DNA of 64,000 nucleotides from Perognathus longimembris pacificus (lineage: Eukaryota; Chordata; Mammalia; Rodentia; Heteromyidae): the NCBI RefSeq assembly GCF_023159225.1, contig NC_063172.1:59826828-59890827 (forward strand), written 5' to 3'. Made by a program: the position numbers and the translations under genes. This document shows positions 23,412-36,069 of this stretch, in pieces (positions within the stretch are counted from its first letter, which is position 1; every line of letters begins with the position of its first letter). The notes below the pieces were generated by a model. That model was not told where the DNA came from. It saw only the letters and a program-made list of their open reading frames with translations, and searched no databases.

Positions 23412-24802
23412 CACCTACTCACTCACCCAACCAAAAAGACAAGATGCAGTGTACTGAAGAAATTCAAGCTCTATCTAAAACAAGAGATGGAATACACACC
23501 AATAAGTTGCACATATGTGCAGAATTTCATGTCTCAAACATCTATTTTAGATAAAATATTTTTCATTTTAGCATCTGAGTAAATTCTGTAATTTTCCATC
23601 ATTGGTAAAGTGGCAAAAATCTAAAAAGAAGAGATTTACAAACGGTATAATATATATTATAGGAGAGCTGGTCTCCATATTTTCATACGAGGCAAAAGTA
23701 GGGAGAGTTTGAAACAAAGCTCTGATAATGGTTGGCAAGATTGTTCCACTCACTCAAAAATGCTCAGGGAGAGGACCCATAACTAGGTTTATTCCTTGTC
23801 CAAACATTTGTTTGATCTCCTGTGGACATGGCCCTAATCACTTTCTCATCTTATGCATTTTATTCCTAAGTGGTATCTTTTCACAGATTAGCTCAGGAGC
23901 CCTGGGGCCAAGTTTCTTCTTTCCCTGGATGGTACAACCCTGCGTTCTTGGAGGCATTGATCCAATAACCTGTAATAGGGAGAATCCACTATTTTATACA
24001 TCATAAAGTTGTCATCATGGTGCCTGAGGAAACTCTTTTGTGATCTACAATTCAGTTATATGCATTTGTCTCCCAATAGGTGTTGGGTATTTTCTCATTA
24101 GTAATATATTTTTCTCAACATTTTGATAGATTGCCCAGGGAGGTTTAATTCCTTCTTTTCCCCCCTAGCTTCTTCAGAAAAAAATGTGTATTACAATCAT
24201 TTCTTTTCTGTTTACTTCCCCTGTGTTTTTGAATAGTCCCACATTTTTCACTTTTTAAAAACATGATTATTACAGAATGATATGAGAAGATGTGAGAAGA
24301 TGCAAGACACATTTCAGCCCCTTCCTTCCTTGCTGTGTGGCACCGTGTTGGAGAAGTATCCCTAGATTCACACATGAATGTGCTCTGTAACAATCATGGC
24401 TCACTGCCACTAATCTACCTATAGCTGTGTCACTATTGGTATCCAAACTTTGATTGACAAGTTAGAGAGCCATATTCAGCCCAAACTCTATAGTTGTAAA
24501 ACATTTGAATTTATTTTAAAAGGCCACAAGGATGTGTGAGTCTTACTTCATATTATATCAGTTAACATATATGAGAAAACATTAAGTTTATATAAATCCT
24601 CACACAAGAAGAAAGAAATTTCACTACTATTCAGGAGGAACAACTATTGATCACCTATGATAACTTGCAAAAATCTACAATGTACTATTTTAGGAGAGGA
24701 AAACACTACATGACTAACATTTCCACATTTCACAAATAGGGGAGCAATTGTACCCTGTACCCACAAAGCCAGTGAAGGACTTATTTCTTTTGCTTTCTTT
24801 CC
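23408..24802. other. Intronic stretch, nothing recognised
   Basis: No repeat family recognised. A 92-codon plus-strand frame at 23728-24006 and an 82-codon minus-strand frame at 24145-24393 look like chance. Confidence 0.4.
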
Positions 24803-24890
24803 TTTTTTTTTTTTGTCAGTATTCGTGTTTGAACTCAGAGCATCATATTTAGTAGGCAGCCATTCTACCCCTGCAATCACATCTACAACC
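24803..24890 (-). mobile_element. ID-like monomeric SINE
   Basis: T run followed by gtcagtattcgtgtttgaac, then ttctacccctgcaatcac: a reversed ID-type unit without a Geo half, fairly diverged. Confidence 0.65.
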
Positions 24891-25341
24891 TTTTTTGATT
24901 TTGTTGCTTTTTAGATAGGGTTTCACATAGAATTTCATAGTTTTTGCTGGGGGCCAGCCCCAGTCTAAGCCAGAGATGCCTGAAACCTTGAGGACAGTTG
25001 CTGCATGTTGAAAAGGTGACCGGGGCCTTTGAGCAAAAGAGTGGTGTGAATCTGAGTCACTGGCTATTTGTCACATGGTATATTTATTACTAGGTATAAT
25101 AGTAATGTCTTCAACACGATGACTACAGAATGCACTAGACCCTTATAGAAATGCTTTGCTGAATTATAAGGAGTTTAATAGCTGTCATCAAGTACTTTTT
25201 ATGATTTTTCCGGGGAAGACTCAACATGCATTGAACTCAGAGGTGCAATGATCAATTTTGTGAATACATGTTTATCAAAACACTAAATATTTTCATTAGG
25301 TGAAGGAAAGAAAAAGATATTCTCTCTAGTTATCATCTTTA

Positions 25342-25557
25342 TTTATTTATTTATTTTTATGTTGCCAGTCCTGGGGCTTGGACTCAGGGCTTGAGCACTG
25401 TCCCTGGCTTTTTTTTGCTCAAGGTTAGCACTCGGCCACTTGAGCCACAACACTACTTCTGGCCATTTTCTATATATGTGGTGCTGGGGAATCAAACCCA
25501 GGGCTTCATGTATACGAGGAGCACTCTTGCCACTAGGCCATATTCCCAGCCCCACAT
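25342..25557 (-). mobile_element. IDL-Geo dimeric SINE
   Basis: Full dimer with a (TTTA)n tail on the plus strand. The 12-bp duplication ttatcatcttta is at 25330-25341 and 25558-25569. The left half differs from consensus by a short deletion near 25520 (acgaggagcactcttgcc). Confidence 0.93.
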
Positions 25558-26039
25558 TTATCATCTTTAAATGATCCAATATAATACTTTAATGATTAAA
25601 AGAAATTCTTAAAACCTCTACAGTATTTCATACTTTTCTCCCATGAAGTGTGTTTGACTCTTGGCAGAGAATATGTAAATGACCAATACAAGAAGACAAA
25701 TGTTAAGTCTTGCAGGTAACATTAGTTCATGTAAGAGAACTTTCAAATTGGAAACAAATAATGAACTGGAAAAAAATGTAACAAAACCAAAACCTACTCT
25801 TAAAATATTCCCATGTGCTCTATATAATTATAGTCAATGAATAATGAAGAAAGTGGTGTTTTGAAATGAGATTGGCTCATTGTTCTCCTATAACACATTC
25901 TAGATGAATTCTCCCATAATTTCTGGACAAAACCAGTATATAATGCTGCCTTTTAATATTAATATTAACAGTCTACTTGTACGACTCAAGCAAACAATAA
26001 GTCAAAGGTAAAATTCTTTTATAATTTAAAAAAGACCAA

Positions 26040-26272
26040 TGAGCCAGGCACAAGTGGCTCACTCCTGTAATCCTAGCTACTAAGGAGGCTGAGATCTGAA
26101 GATCGTGGTTCAAAGTCATCCTGGGCAGAAAAGTCCCCGTGAGAGATTTATCTCCAATTAACCATTCAAAAACTGGAAATGGCACTGTGGCTCAAGTAAT
26201 ACTCTGGTAAAGCACTAGCCTTGAGCAGAAAGTCAGCCCCCAGGCTCTGAGTTCAAGCCCCAAAACCAACAT
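26040..26272 (+). mobile_element. B1-like + Geo dimeric SINE
   Basis: Left half cactcctgtaatcctagcta; right half tggctcaagtaatactctgg with gagttcaagccccaaaac. The duplication aaaaaagaccaa is at 26028-26039 and 26273-26284. Confidence 0.92.
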
Positions 26273-26678
26273 AAAAAAGACCAACAAGGTGCTATGGCAA
26301 ATCTTCAAACACATGAATTCTCCACAATGCTAGCTTCTTCTCCTCAAGATTTAAGGGAAACGAGGCAGAAATATGTTCCTTTAAGTGTCTTGTCATTTTA
26401 CTGATAGGTTTCCTCCATAAAAAATAACTCTGCTCAAAAATTAAAAGAATTCATCTGAACAAAACAATCAGCTAAAATTTTCAATTAATTGATAAAGACT
26501 TTAATTTAATTGTGACATGAGTTAGGAATACTTAGAAAGTTCATTAAATATTAATACTTCAAAGTATTAGGAAGCTAAACACATTTAGACCCCATGATAT
26601 ATATTACATATTTCTACAAACTGCAATATTTGTATCATTTTAGAAGAGTAAACAATTTAGAAGGGCCAAGACGTAGAC

Positions 26679-27040
26679 AGTGACTCAGGTCTGTAATCCC
26701 AGCTACTCAGGAGACAGCCATTGTGACTCAGGTCTGTGATCTCAGCTACTCAGGAGGCAGAAACAGTGAGTCAGGTCTGTAATCTCAGCTATTGAGGAGA
26801 CAGCCACTGTGACTCAGGTCTGTGATCTCAGCTACTCAGGAGGCAGAAACAGTGACTCAGGTTTGTAATCCCAGCTACTCAGGAGGCAGACACTGAGTTA
26901 GGTCTGTGATCTCAGCTACTGAGGAGGCAGATACAGTGAGTCAGGTCTGTAATCTCAGCTACTTGACTCAGTCTGTAATCTCAGCTATTGAGGAGACAGC
27001 CATTGTGACTCAGGTCTGTAATCCCAGCTGCTCAGGAGGC
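26679..27040 (+). repeat. 43-bp minisatellite made from SINE sequence
   Basis: Nine tandem units of the form tgactcaggtctgtaatc followed by tcagctactcaggaggcag. Units start near 26681, 26723, 26767, 26810, 26853, 26894, 26937, 26964 and 27006, so the spacing is 41-44 bp except for one shortened unit of 27 bp. The unit is the 'ctgtaatcccagctactcag' part of a B1-like head. The first four units alternate between an ending 'gagacagccattg' and an ending 'gaggcagaaacag', which gives a two-unit period of about 86 bp. Confidence 0.92.
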
Positions 27041-27260
27041 AGCTCTCATGAGGGTTCTGCATCAAGGCCAGCCCAGGTGAAAAGTTTTCTTCTCTCCAAT
27101 TAGCTGGATGCAGTGGCGTACACCTGTCATCATAGCTATGGGGGGCACTGAGCAGGAGAATCCGGCAGAGGCAAAAGCACTATTAGGGGCATGGTTCAAG
27201 TGATAGGCCATTTGCTTAGCAACTGTGAGGTTCTCAAAACCCTACTACTGCCAAAAGGCT
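27041..27260 (+). mobile_element. B1-like and ID-like SINE remnants
   Basis: Directly after the minisatellite are worn B1 segments (caaggccagcccaggtg; gatgcagtggcgtacacctg). An ID-like unit follows at 27183-27256 (aggggcatggttcaagtg, then ctactactgcc). The B1 material is the probable source of the tandem units. Confidence 0.65.
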
Positions 27261-27944
27261 GGGTCAGCTCAAAAAACCCACAATATTAGTCTAGTAGCTA
27301 TTTTCTCCATGTTAAAACAAAACAAAAAACAAACCAAATGAGAGAAGAAGTGGGTTGGGGAGGAATGGGTGAGAATGTTGAAAGGGGTGACATTGATCAC
27401 GGTATATTGTATTTATTAACTGTTTTGTTAAATGGCAACTCCTTTGTACACTACCTAAAAATAATAATTTTTACAAAAAAACAATGTCTCAAAGGGAACC
27501 AACAGGTTCATTCATACATTTGACCAGAAACAGTCATTGAGCAACTACAACGGCCTGTGAAAAGCTAAGAATGTTGATGTCTGTGTTTCTGTATGAAGGT
27601 CTTAAGAATGGGAACAAGCTAGCTCTCAAGGTGCAGAGATCCCCTTCTCCGTAAGGAGCTTGAAGCCAAGTGAGAGAGAACCGGAGACATGCTTCTCCAC
27701 AGGCATGACCAGAGTGTTCTCACGTGGGATTGTAAAGGACACACAGAGAGAGTCCTTGATACTTGAAGTGTTACCTCCATTACTAAGAAGATGGGACATT
27801 TGGCAAGACAGAAATCAGATGATAGACAAACAAAGCATCCAGAGTTCCGTTCTAGAAAAGTCAGTGAGGAATGGGCCACATAGAAACACACACTCAGCAC
27901 TGTGGCGGGTTCTGCTCATATCACGGAACTATGTTCAATTTGAA

Positions 27945-28021
27945 TTTGTGTCCTGAGGATTGAACCCAGAACCCTGTGCTTGCCAAAAACATGTTCTACC
28001 ACAGAGCTCCACTCCCAGCCC
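27945..28021 (-). mobile_element. ID-like monomeric SINE
   Basis: The reverse reads gggctgggagtggagctctg, then ggtagaacatg, then gggttcaatcctcagga. It has a clear A box and B box. No Geo half. Confidence 0.8.
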
Positions 28022-31000
28022 AGAACTCCCAGGTTCTAATTTTATTTGCTTCTAACCATTTTTCATCCCAGGTCTATGTTATTTTATTTTCCCCAAACAC
28101 CCTCCTTAACACTTCAGAAAGCATTTTTTTCTAAACAATTTCAAGGTTACAGCTAGGGATAAAAGCTCACCACTAGTACCTTGGGATTCATTCTTAGACA
28201 TCTATTTGGCCAAAGGCGATTATGTATTTATCACTCTATTTCCTTCCTTCTCTTTATTTGCTACGAGCTATTTAACTAATGGGTACTGAGCCAAAGACAC
28301 TTTGAAGAGTAACACCATGATGTCCTTCCCAGATGTTTGCCTTCAGGATGTAAAATATGCTACACAAAGACAAGATGGAAAGTTGCCGACTAGTTGTCAA
28401 TGCTGTAAGAAGTGCACCAAAAGAATGATGAGTGAGAGACAAAGACTAAATCTATTAGCAATTAGTGACTACGGTTGACACCAGCAGATGATAATGTGAA
28501 ACATTCACAAATGCATCTCTAATCTCAAAATGTCCAGCACTGTCTTCCAGAGTGGTCAACATTCCTTAAGATTACACAAATGTACCTTTTTTTTTTTTTT
28601 AACAAGGGAAAGTTAATTTCATTTAGAAGTTGAAAAACAATGACCTTTGTGGAAAGGTTCATGGAATTGGGGTTGCTTGGGCCAGGTAAAACACAACTAT
28701 AAAATTGACTTAATAAATGTCAAATGGTTGAAATCTACTGTTCTTCAGATGGCCGAAGCAAACAGAGTAGGCAGAAACTGTAGGAAGAGATTTTGATTTA
28801 ATTTTAATAAGGAACTTCCTGGAAGAAACCTAACTCTCTTATTGCAATTTAACTTAATGTTACCAGGTTAATTAAACACAAACAGACTACCAAGGAAAGC
28901 CATGGAATCTTGGCTCTTAGATAGGAAACCACATATCTTAAAGTTACCCTGCATACACTGAAGAGGCAGAACTGAGTAACTTTCAGAGTTTACTTAGAGA
29001 AGATCATATAACAGATTTTTTAAAGTTTTCTTTAACTTCTAACATGTATGAGGGAGACCCACATTCATACGAGCTCTTGGACTAAAGAAAAAGTAAAATT
29101 CTTATTTATCAGTGAAGCTTGATTTTGGCTATTTGGCATGAAAAGGAAAAGTGTTAGTTTTGAATTGGCTCCTCTTCTAAACACTATTAGGAAGATCTAC
29201 AGTTTGGAATATTTTATTACAGCACTAAAAAAAAAGTGTCTCAAATCATTAATGTACCAAGTCCATGAAACCCTTTATCAATGCCATAAAAAGTAAGGCT
29301 GATATTGAGCAAAGAAGGGATTTAAGTAGACCTTTATAACAAATCACACACACACAAAAATGTTTACTAGGAATTTGTTCAAAAAAGAATGCTCATTTAC
29401 ATGTGGTCAAAAATAAGAACAAACAAATTTTTTCATAGTATTAAGTGGTTTGAGATTTCTTCATGTTCTGCACTATTCATAAAAGGATAATATTTTGGTA
29501 TAATTTATTCTTCATCCTTTATTCTTCATCCAAGTGGAAAAAAAATCATTTCTTTTTATTACCCCTTTCCTATTTTTTGAAAGAAGCATGCCACGGTGAT
29601 ATCAGTCCCATCTTAAACTAAAGCTTCTATTATTCCATGTCTAAACAGGGTGGCCATCATGAGTTCTCTCCTATCCTGCAAAATCTTCACGCACACGCCC
29701 TGTTACATATTCTACGCATTACATGAAATAAAACACCTCAAGATTTTGAAAATATTTATTTTAAAAACAGCAATCAAATAGCCTGTAATCACATTTTCTC
29801 CTCGGCTTTGAAAGCTGTATTATTCAAGATGCCAGTGGTCTTTCCAATAATGGCAACATATTAGAAATTCATGCTGTTCTAATACATCTGAATTCCTTGA
29901 TGTACGCCACTCTCCATGGGCCTAGAGGAACACTCTGGCTTCCTTTCCCCGAGTTCTGTATCCTACCTACTAAAGTGACAGTTGTGGAAACAGTTATACG
30001 GTGGCCTTTGAATGTAACGTGTGCCATGACTGACTGCTAAAAATGACAATAAATCTGAGTATAGACATTATGCTTGCTTTTGTTGCTTGGAAAAGAAAGA
30101 AGGCATTTGGGAAATAAACCCCCCAATTTTATTGCCTTTTAACATCTTTTTTTTCCATTTTAAACCCCAGAACTGGAAATGTGAAGCATTGAAAGAAATG
30201 AAATCTCCTTTGTTGCTTTCTTTCATTGTAAATTTTCTATAATGTGTCATTAGGAACCACACTCCACAAAAAAAAAAGGCCAGGTTCTAAATGAATCCTT
30301 TCTGTGAGGCCATTCTAAAACTTTGCACGGTTTTTCTTTGTATGAAAGAGCTTCTGTTGACTGCACAAAAAAACAAGCAATCGCCACATATAGGCTGAGC
30401 AAAGAGACTTGGATGACTTTATACAAGGTTACTTTTTCTTCCCACCAATCCATGATTAAACTCAGCAGTGAATGTATAAGAAGTGGGGAGAAAAGAAGAG
30501 AGGCGCTTGATTTCAGTTTGTACAAATCAAAGGACTTTTTTCCCCCTGAAGCCATGAATATTTAATATGAGCACTTTCTTCTTTTTTTCCCCCAAATAGT
30601 TTTCTAGCTTCTTTTTGACAACACGAAAACCCTATCCATCCACACAGAGCAAAATCACTGCCACTTTCATGGCAGAATAACATTTTCCCCTCAAAAGAAA
30701 TAATCTATTCAGCAGGTTCAAATATCTTCATAGATATTTGGCTTTGAAGGAGGGGACAGTTAAGCCACTGAGAAGGCCCTACCCACGACAAGAAGCATAA
30801 CGAAGTAGTAAGTGTGTGTGATAAGTCCAGTGAGTTGTAAATTCTGGACAAGGGTTGTATGGTCTGATAATCAATCATAGGAAAACTCAGAGAGCTACAT
30901 TCGGACCCAGTGAGCAAGTCCAACCCTACTGGTAGACAGAATGTGTGATTTGCCCATGGTTAACAAGCTTATCCTGACCCTTTCATGCCTCTGTGCAGTT

Positions 31001-31770
31001 TCTACGCAGATTCCATTCTCTGAGAAGTGCAGACAAATCAATTACCCGCGATGAAAATAACTCAGGGGAATCTTGAGAAATTGGAACTTTTGCCTATTGG
31101 GTCATGAATGGCTGTTGAACTTGGACCTAGAGAATAAGAACTAATTGGCACTTATTCAACAGTATGTACTTATAGAAGTTCTACCCTGTTTAATAGTCTG
31201 TTTTTGGAATAGAAAGACTCTAAGAAAATGGAATCTTTTGAAAAGTGCCAGAAATCTAACTTGTTGCAGGGATAGGGACACATTACTGAGTAAGAAGTCT
31301 TGCCTTGTGGTGTGAAAGCACAAGCAAGGGTGTAAGGTAGCAGAGCTGGGAAACGGGAAGGAAGACATTCCCACTGTGTGAACACACATAATAGATATCC
31401 AAGGTAAGCTTCAGAAGACAGTGCACATATTCTACCTTGGTGGCTTTTAATTTTTACAATAGAGAGATTTTTTTTCACTGCAGCTGCCCAGAGCTTTCTA
31501 TGTGCATGACATTGCTTCATAGGAAGGAACAGCATTATGACATTCAATAGCATAGGATATCTACTTTTGTCTCTTCACTTTTCTTCCTTTTATGTCTTTT
31601 ACCTTACTATGTTTTTCATGTTTATCTTCAAGTAAGTGTGCAAAGATGTTTCAATTCAACATATTAATTTATGACTATTTCCCTTACACCAATCCCTCTG
31701 CCTTCCATCTATCTCAACCGTATCCATCTATCTGAACCTTACGTTCAGTGTTCACTTCTATAGTTTTGCT
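28022..31770. other. 3.7-kb SINE-free intronic stretch
   Basis: No lineage-specific repeat recognised. Frames of 101, 80 and 127 codons at 30250-30565 and 31170-31553 overlap each other on opposite strands and have no family features. The even composition at 29950-30600 makes it a candidate conserved non-coding region. Confidence 0.45.
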
Positions 31771-32016
31771 ATTTTTTTTCTGGTCCTGGGGATTGAACTC
31801 GGGACCTGGTTGATGTCTCTGAACTCCTTTGCTCAAGGGTCAGTTGAGCTACACATCAACTTCCAGCTTTTTTTTGTGAGGGGGGGTCTCATAGACTTTT
31901 TTGGGGGTGAAATAAGGGTCTCATGGAGCTTTCTGGGAAGGCTGGCTTCAAACTGGAATCCTCAGATCTCAGCCTCCTGAGTAGTTATGACTGTAGGTAT
32001 GAGCCACAGTGCCCAC
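31771..32016 (-). mobile_element. B1-like + Geo dimeric SINE
   Basis: On the plus strand: ctggtcctggggattgaact, then ctcatggagctttctggg, then cagatctcagcctcctgag. An internal duplication of the 'ggggtctcatagac' segment (31883-31925) is unusual. Confidence 0.8.
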
Positions 32017-32028
32017 TTTGTTTTCACT

Positions 32029-32143
32029 TAAAAAAAAAAAGACAGGGTATTCATGTGTTTCTTAAACTGACTGCAAAATCCAGTCCATCTTTCTGCCTTG
32101 GCCTCCTGAATATCTGGGACTACAGTCTGACTCCCATACTCAG
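32029..32143 (-). mobile_element. B1-like SINE
   Basis: T-tail side at 32029-32040, then a reversed B1-like body ending cctcctgaatatctgggact. Placed directly after the preceding SINE. Confidence 0.6.
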
Positions 32144-32263
32144 TTTCATTTAATAGGTCAGGAAATTAAGTTGCAAAGCAGTTGTATTACTTATAGCAGC
32201 AGATAAAGGGCAGCACTAGGATTTAAACTGAGGTTGTGTGAACTATAGACATCAACTTTAATC

Positions 32264-32308
32264 ACATATAGATAGATAGATATCGATATAGATACAGATA
32301 TAGATATC
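32264..32308. repeat. (GATA)n-type microsatellite
   Basis: agatagatagatatcgatat followed by agatacagatatagatat: interrupted GATA units. Confidence 0.9.
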
Positions 32309-32489
32309 ATAAAAGCCTTTACCATAAAAGGTAAAGGCTCTTTGCTTATTAATAGGCTAAGTATCTTCTTGTTTTTTACAGATGTGAAGAATATTAAAGA
32401 TTCAAATATAAAGAATTCTTTTGGAAAAGTCTTCTCTCCCATGCATTGTTAGACTCTCCAAAAAAGGTGATACAGGCTTAGTTTCCCCC

Positions 32490-32660
32490 TTTTATTTAAA
32501 CAACATTTATATTAGGTTTCCTACTATCAGCCACTGTCTAAGCAATTTTTCAAGTTCTTTGAACCTCTTGAAATAAGGACTATTATTGTCTCTGTATTTT
32601 CAATCATGAAGCTGGAGTATTTACTGACTGAGCCACCTAGCAATCTCTTATCTACTCTAA
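32490..32660 (-). repeat. Possible MIR fragment
   Basis: Order of motifs resembles a reversed MIR (acatttatattaggtttcct, then ctttgaacctcttgaaat, then aatcatgaagctggagt). Weak. Confidence 0.4.
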
Positions 32661-32865
32661 TTTCCAGTATTCATTTGCAAATATATTAAGCATCACAAAA
32701 ATATCTAAGAATATATGCAGTGGGTAAATAAGAAATAAACTTTATTTCTCTGGCCCATCGAAATACTAAGTTCTACCATTAGAAAATATTAGCTCAAAGA
32801 TTTCACAATCCCAACAGCAAAAGGCTCAACTACATTGAAGACGTCCTGAAAAGCCAGGTTTTGTT

Positions 32866-32903
<38 letters not shown>

Positions 32904-32914
32904 GAGATAGATAG
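32866..32914. repeat. (GACA)n-(GATA)n microsatellite
   Basis: About nine perfect gaca units passing into agagagatagatag. Confidence 0.95.
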
Positions 32915-33831
32915 AAATTATCTGTTCAGTGTGGGTTACATTCCACAAAATGTAAAAATTCACAGCCAATTCCTTACTTAGAATGTACAGTTTTTAATTT
33001 TTACTGATTACTCCCCTGTTGTAAATAACCTTGAAAAATCTCAGAAGGACTATAATTGCTAGGGGGATAGTGTTTATGTCCTGATCTCCTTAGCTAGTCT
33101 TGTCCTGCCTTCATGACAATCGTAACATAAATTGTTCATATAAATACAGTGCAGATTTTTTGGCAAGACATTCAGTAGTTTATTTTTAAATATTTCAAAA
33201 ATTAAACATCTTGGTTGATACATAAAACCTATATATGTAAGAAGTTCTATCTGATGATTTGATAATCATATGCATTGTATAATAATTAATTGTGTTTGTG
33301 ATCCCATAATGCAGGGGTAACGTTGTCAGGATAGAGTTTTAACACATTTTTTTTACAAGGAAATATGATGAGAAAGTCCTTTTCAAGGAACACAACCCCC
33401 TAGTGCTTTTAAAATAGAAAACTATGCAGGGTGAAGGGTTGTTCATCTTTAAACTCACGTCCACATTGGAATGACATACACACTGAGGAATGGCATTCTA
33501 GCCATGCAATAGCTCAAGAACTGAAGAGGCTCTTTGTTTCTTAGAGAAATTGGTAGACAAAAGACAGTCCTTGCTTCTTTCAACTTTATAAGATTTCTGT
33601 TACAACTTCAGCCTGTATCAAATGCTGGCTCATGGAATCCAGCCAGAAAGATTCAAACTTTGAAACAGAAGCAACAAATTCAATTTCCACATCAACTTTC
33701 TTCAAGATCATGCTGACTTGAGAAATCAGATCTTATACATACTTGGCGACAGAATCAGCATCATTAATTAGACCTATTGTCTAGTGTAGTAACTACCAGG
33801 CGCTCCCCTTTCTTCACCTCCTGTTCCTCTT
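32915..33831. other. Intronic stretch, nothing recognised
   Basis: AT-rich, no repeat or coding frame recognised. Confidence 0.4.
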
Positions 33832-33942
33832 GGATTTCTTGAGATAGGATCTTTCTACCTCCCTATATACACTGGCCTTGATCTGCCTACCTTAGCCTCC
33901 CAAGTGCTGGGATTATAGGCATGCACCCCTGCACAGGGCATA
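33832..33942 (-). mobile_element. B1 SINE (monomer)
   Basis: Reversed B1 with the canonical run cttagcctcccaagtgctgg followed by gattataggcatgcacccc. It is closer to standard rodent B1 than the B1 halves of the dimers are, and it lacks a Geo half. Confidence 0.85.
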
Positions 33943-34019
33943 AACCTGGCTTCTTAATTGTCAAAAACATAAATTTAAATCAAGTAAAACTTTTCTCCTT
34001 CAGTCCCATTGGCCAAATT

Positions 34020-34950
34020 TAATGTGCACAATAGCCAGGAGCCCCGGCTTCTGGGCAGCAAGTTACAAAAGACCAGCGCATCACACGCAGTTCTACGGAG
34101 CAGAGCCAAAGCTTGCCCAAAGCCCTGTCAACACGGGCATTGGCTGCAGTAGCACTGATTATGGTACTAAGTGCAAGGATCAGGACTGGGAACAGGCAAA
34201 GGAGATAGGCACCTCCACAGTGTGGTTGGAGAGGTATTTGGTAGGCTCCCCATCCAGGGGAAAGGACTCCAATTCAGGAGCTCTATGGCAAATTGAATTT
34301 GTCTCCTGTCCACCTTGTAAAGAGCTCCAAGCTCCATGGGAAACATGTGGAGGTTAAAAACCACAAAGTCCAGTTTGTCAGAAGGATGGAAAGAAGAAAG
34401 ATAAAAAAATATATATATATATACATGAGCAGAAGCTCCTGATAGGGAGAGTAAGAAAGGCACGAAGGAAGGAGGGTTCTAGAAAGTGGCATGTCCCTGA
34501 TTGTAGGTAAGTCCAGTGCTGAGTGTGTCCTAGGAGGACAGAGGACAGCCATGGACAGGAAGCTGGAAAAGATCGCACGTCCACAGCTACCAATGCTGCA
34601 CACACAGCTCTCAACCCGGGATGGGGCCTGGGCCCAGAGGAGCGCTGGGGAAAATGAAGATAGAATTCGCAAAGAGGTAAAATTCATGATGCACAAGGCT
34701 TCTGAGACTTACATGGGATACGCTGAATATTAGTTTTCCCTCCAGTGGCTGGATCCCATTCCCCCCTCAAGGGTGGAGCACAGAAGACAAAACATACAGA
34801 ACTCTAAGGAATCTCACACACAGTTCTGCTGCATCCTTCTTCTGGGCTTCCCATGGACAAGTGCCGGTGGATTGAAGCCCGATCTGGCTGCTTCCCTGGG
34901 CTCCAGCTCTTCAGTCTTAATCCCAAAGAAGCCCAGGCATAACATTTTTC
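34020..34950. other. GC-richer block of unknown origin
   Basis: About 0.9 kb with clearly higher GC than its surroundings and no repeat family I recognise, interrupted by a (TA)n tract at 34405-34424. It holds frames of 111 codons (plus strand, 34022-34357) and 137 codons (minus strand, 34283-34696), neither with known features. It could be an unrecognised LTR, an old insert or a regulatory element. Confidence 0.4.
34405..34424. repeat. (TA)n microsatellite
   Basis: Short TA run preceded by A's inside the GC-richer block. Confidence 0.9.
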
Positions 34951-36060
34951 AGATTCATACATTTAGCTTGTTTTAAAAAGTCCAGTTTCCATGTTATGAA
35001 GTCATAATTAATATTCACAGGCTACATAAGCTACATAGGCTACATCTACACAGACAAAGCAGGGCAAGTGGGGCTTTTCCTATCTGAACATAGTGCAATT
35101 GAGTTCTCCCCGGGGCCACTCAGCTGTAGATTTCAATATTCTACACACCACGTGACATTTGGCTTCATTCTCCAAAGACACTTCTCTGCGGTTTCTTTCA
35201 ACTCGTAATCCACTCTATCCCCTTATGTTCAAGATTGCCAGAAAAACCTTCCCGAAAGGTCCATCCATATCGCGACATATTAGCAAATGGTTTGAATAAG
35301 TAGAAATATAGATATAATAGGAGGGAGCTAATCAATTTCTTCATTTTGAAGATGACTACACTGTTTGGTGACGCATGAAAACAAGACAGTTGGCTGGACT
35401 TTACGCAACTGAACAGCAAAAGCCAAAGCATACATTGACCCAATCAGAGGCTCTGGCTTTGGCCTTAAATTACTGACACTCTATTTTCACTTGTAGAACA
35501 CAGAAAGTTCTTGTTTTCAGATGATACTGAAACCAGAAGCAAAATTCTTGCAACAAGCCACTGTTTCTCAAATATGCACTGCTTGTAGGAAATATCGAGC
35601 CCTGAGCTCTTCTGGGAAGGGGCTAGGAATTGGGCCTTTTTGCTAGTTTTCCTGGCTGATAAACATCCACTAAATTTGAGAAATTCTGACAAACAATTCA
35701 GAGTGACAAAATGTCCCATATACTGGAACACCTTCATGGAGATGGATTTTGGCCAAATGAATTATACATCCAAAATAGAAATAAAAATGCTTTTTTGTGC
35801 TGAATTTGAGAGTGAACAGGAATTGAAGGCTGACAACAATTCCTGTTCAGAAGATGTGGGCATCTTACTTGTGGAGATAAATTGGACACTACAGAGGAGA
35901 TGGTATCATTTATGATTGCTTTTTATCTGAAAGCTGGTAAGCCACTTTGAATGACAGCACAGTCAAACAGGACTTAATATTTTGGGTTATAAATACAAGT
36001 GAGTGAACATGTAATAACCGATTTTGATTTGACTTATATATGAAATGTAAAATTGCTCTT
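34951..36060. other. Intronic stretch, nothing recognised
   Basis: Contains a short tandem of aagctacataggctacat at 35022-35046. No gene or repeat family recognised. Confidence 0.4.
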
Positions 36061-36069
36061 GCAATTTAT

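Noticed and set aside
26679..27040. Repeat array as a CRISPR-like locus
   Set aside because: Repeats are contiguous with no unique spacers, the units are SINE-derived, and the host is a mammal.
30250..31553. Frames of 77-127 codons on both strands as small genes
   Set aside because: They overlap each other in opposite senses and have no conserved motif, splice support or start context.
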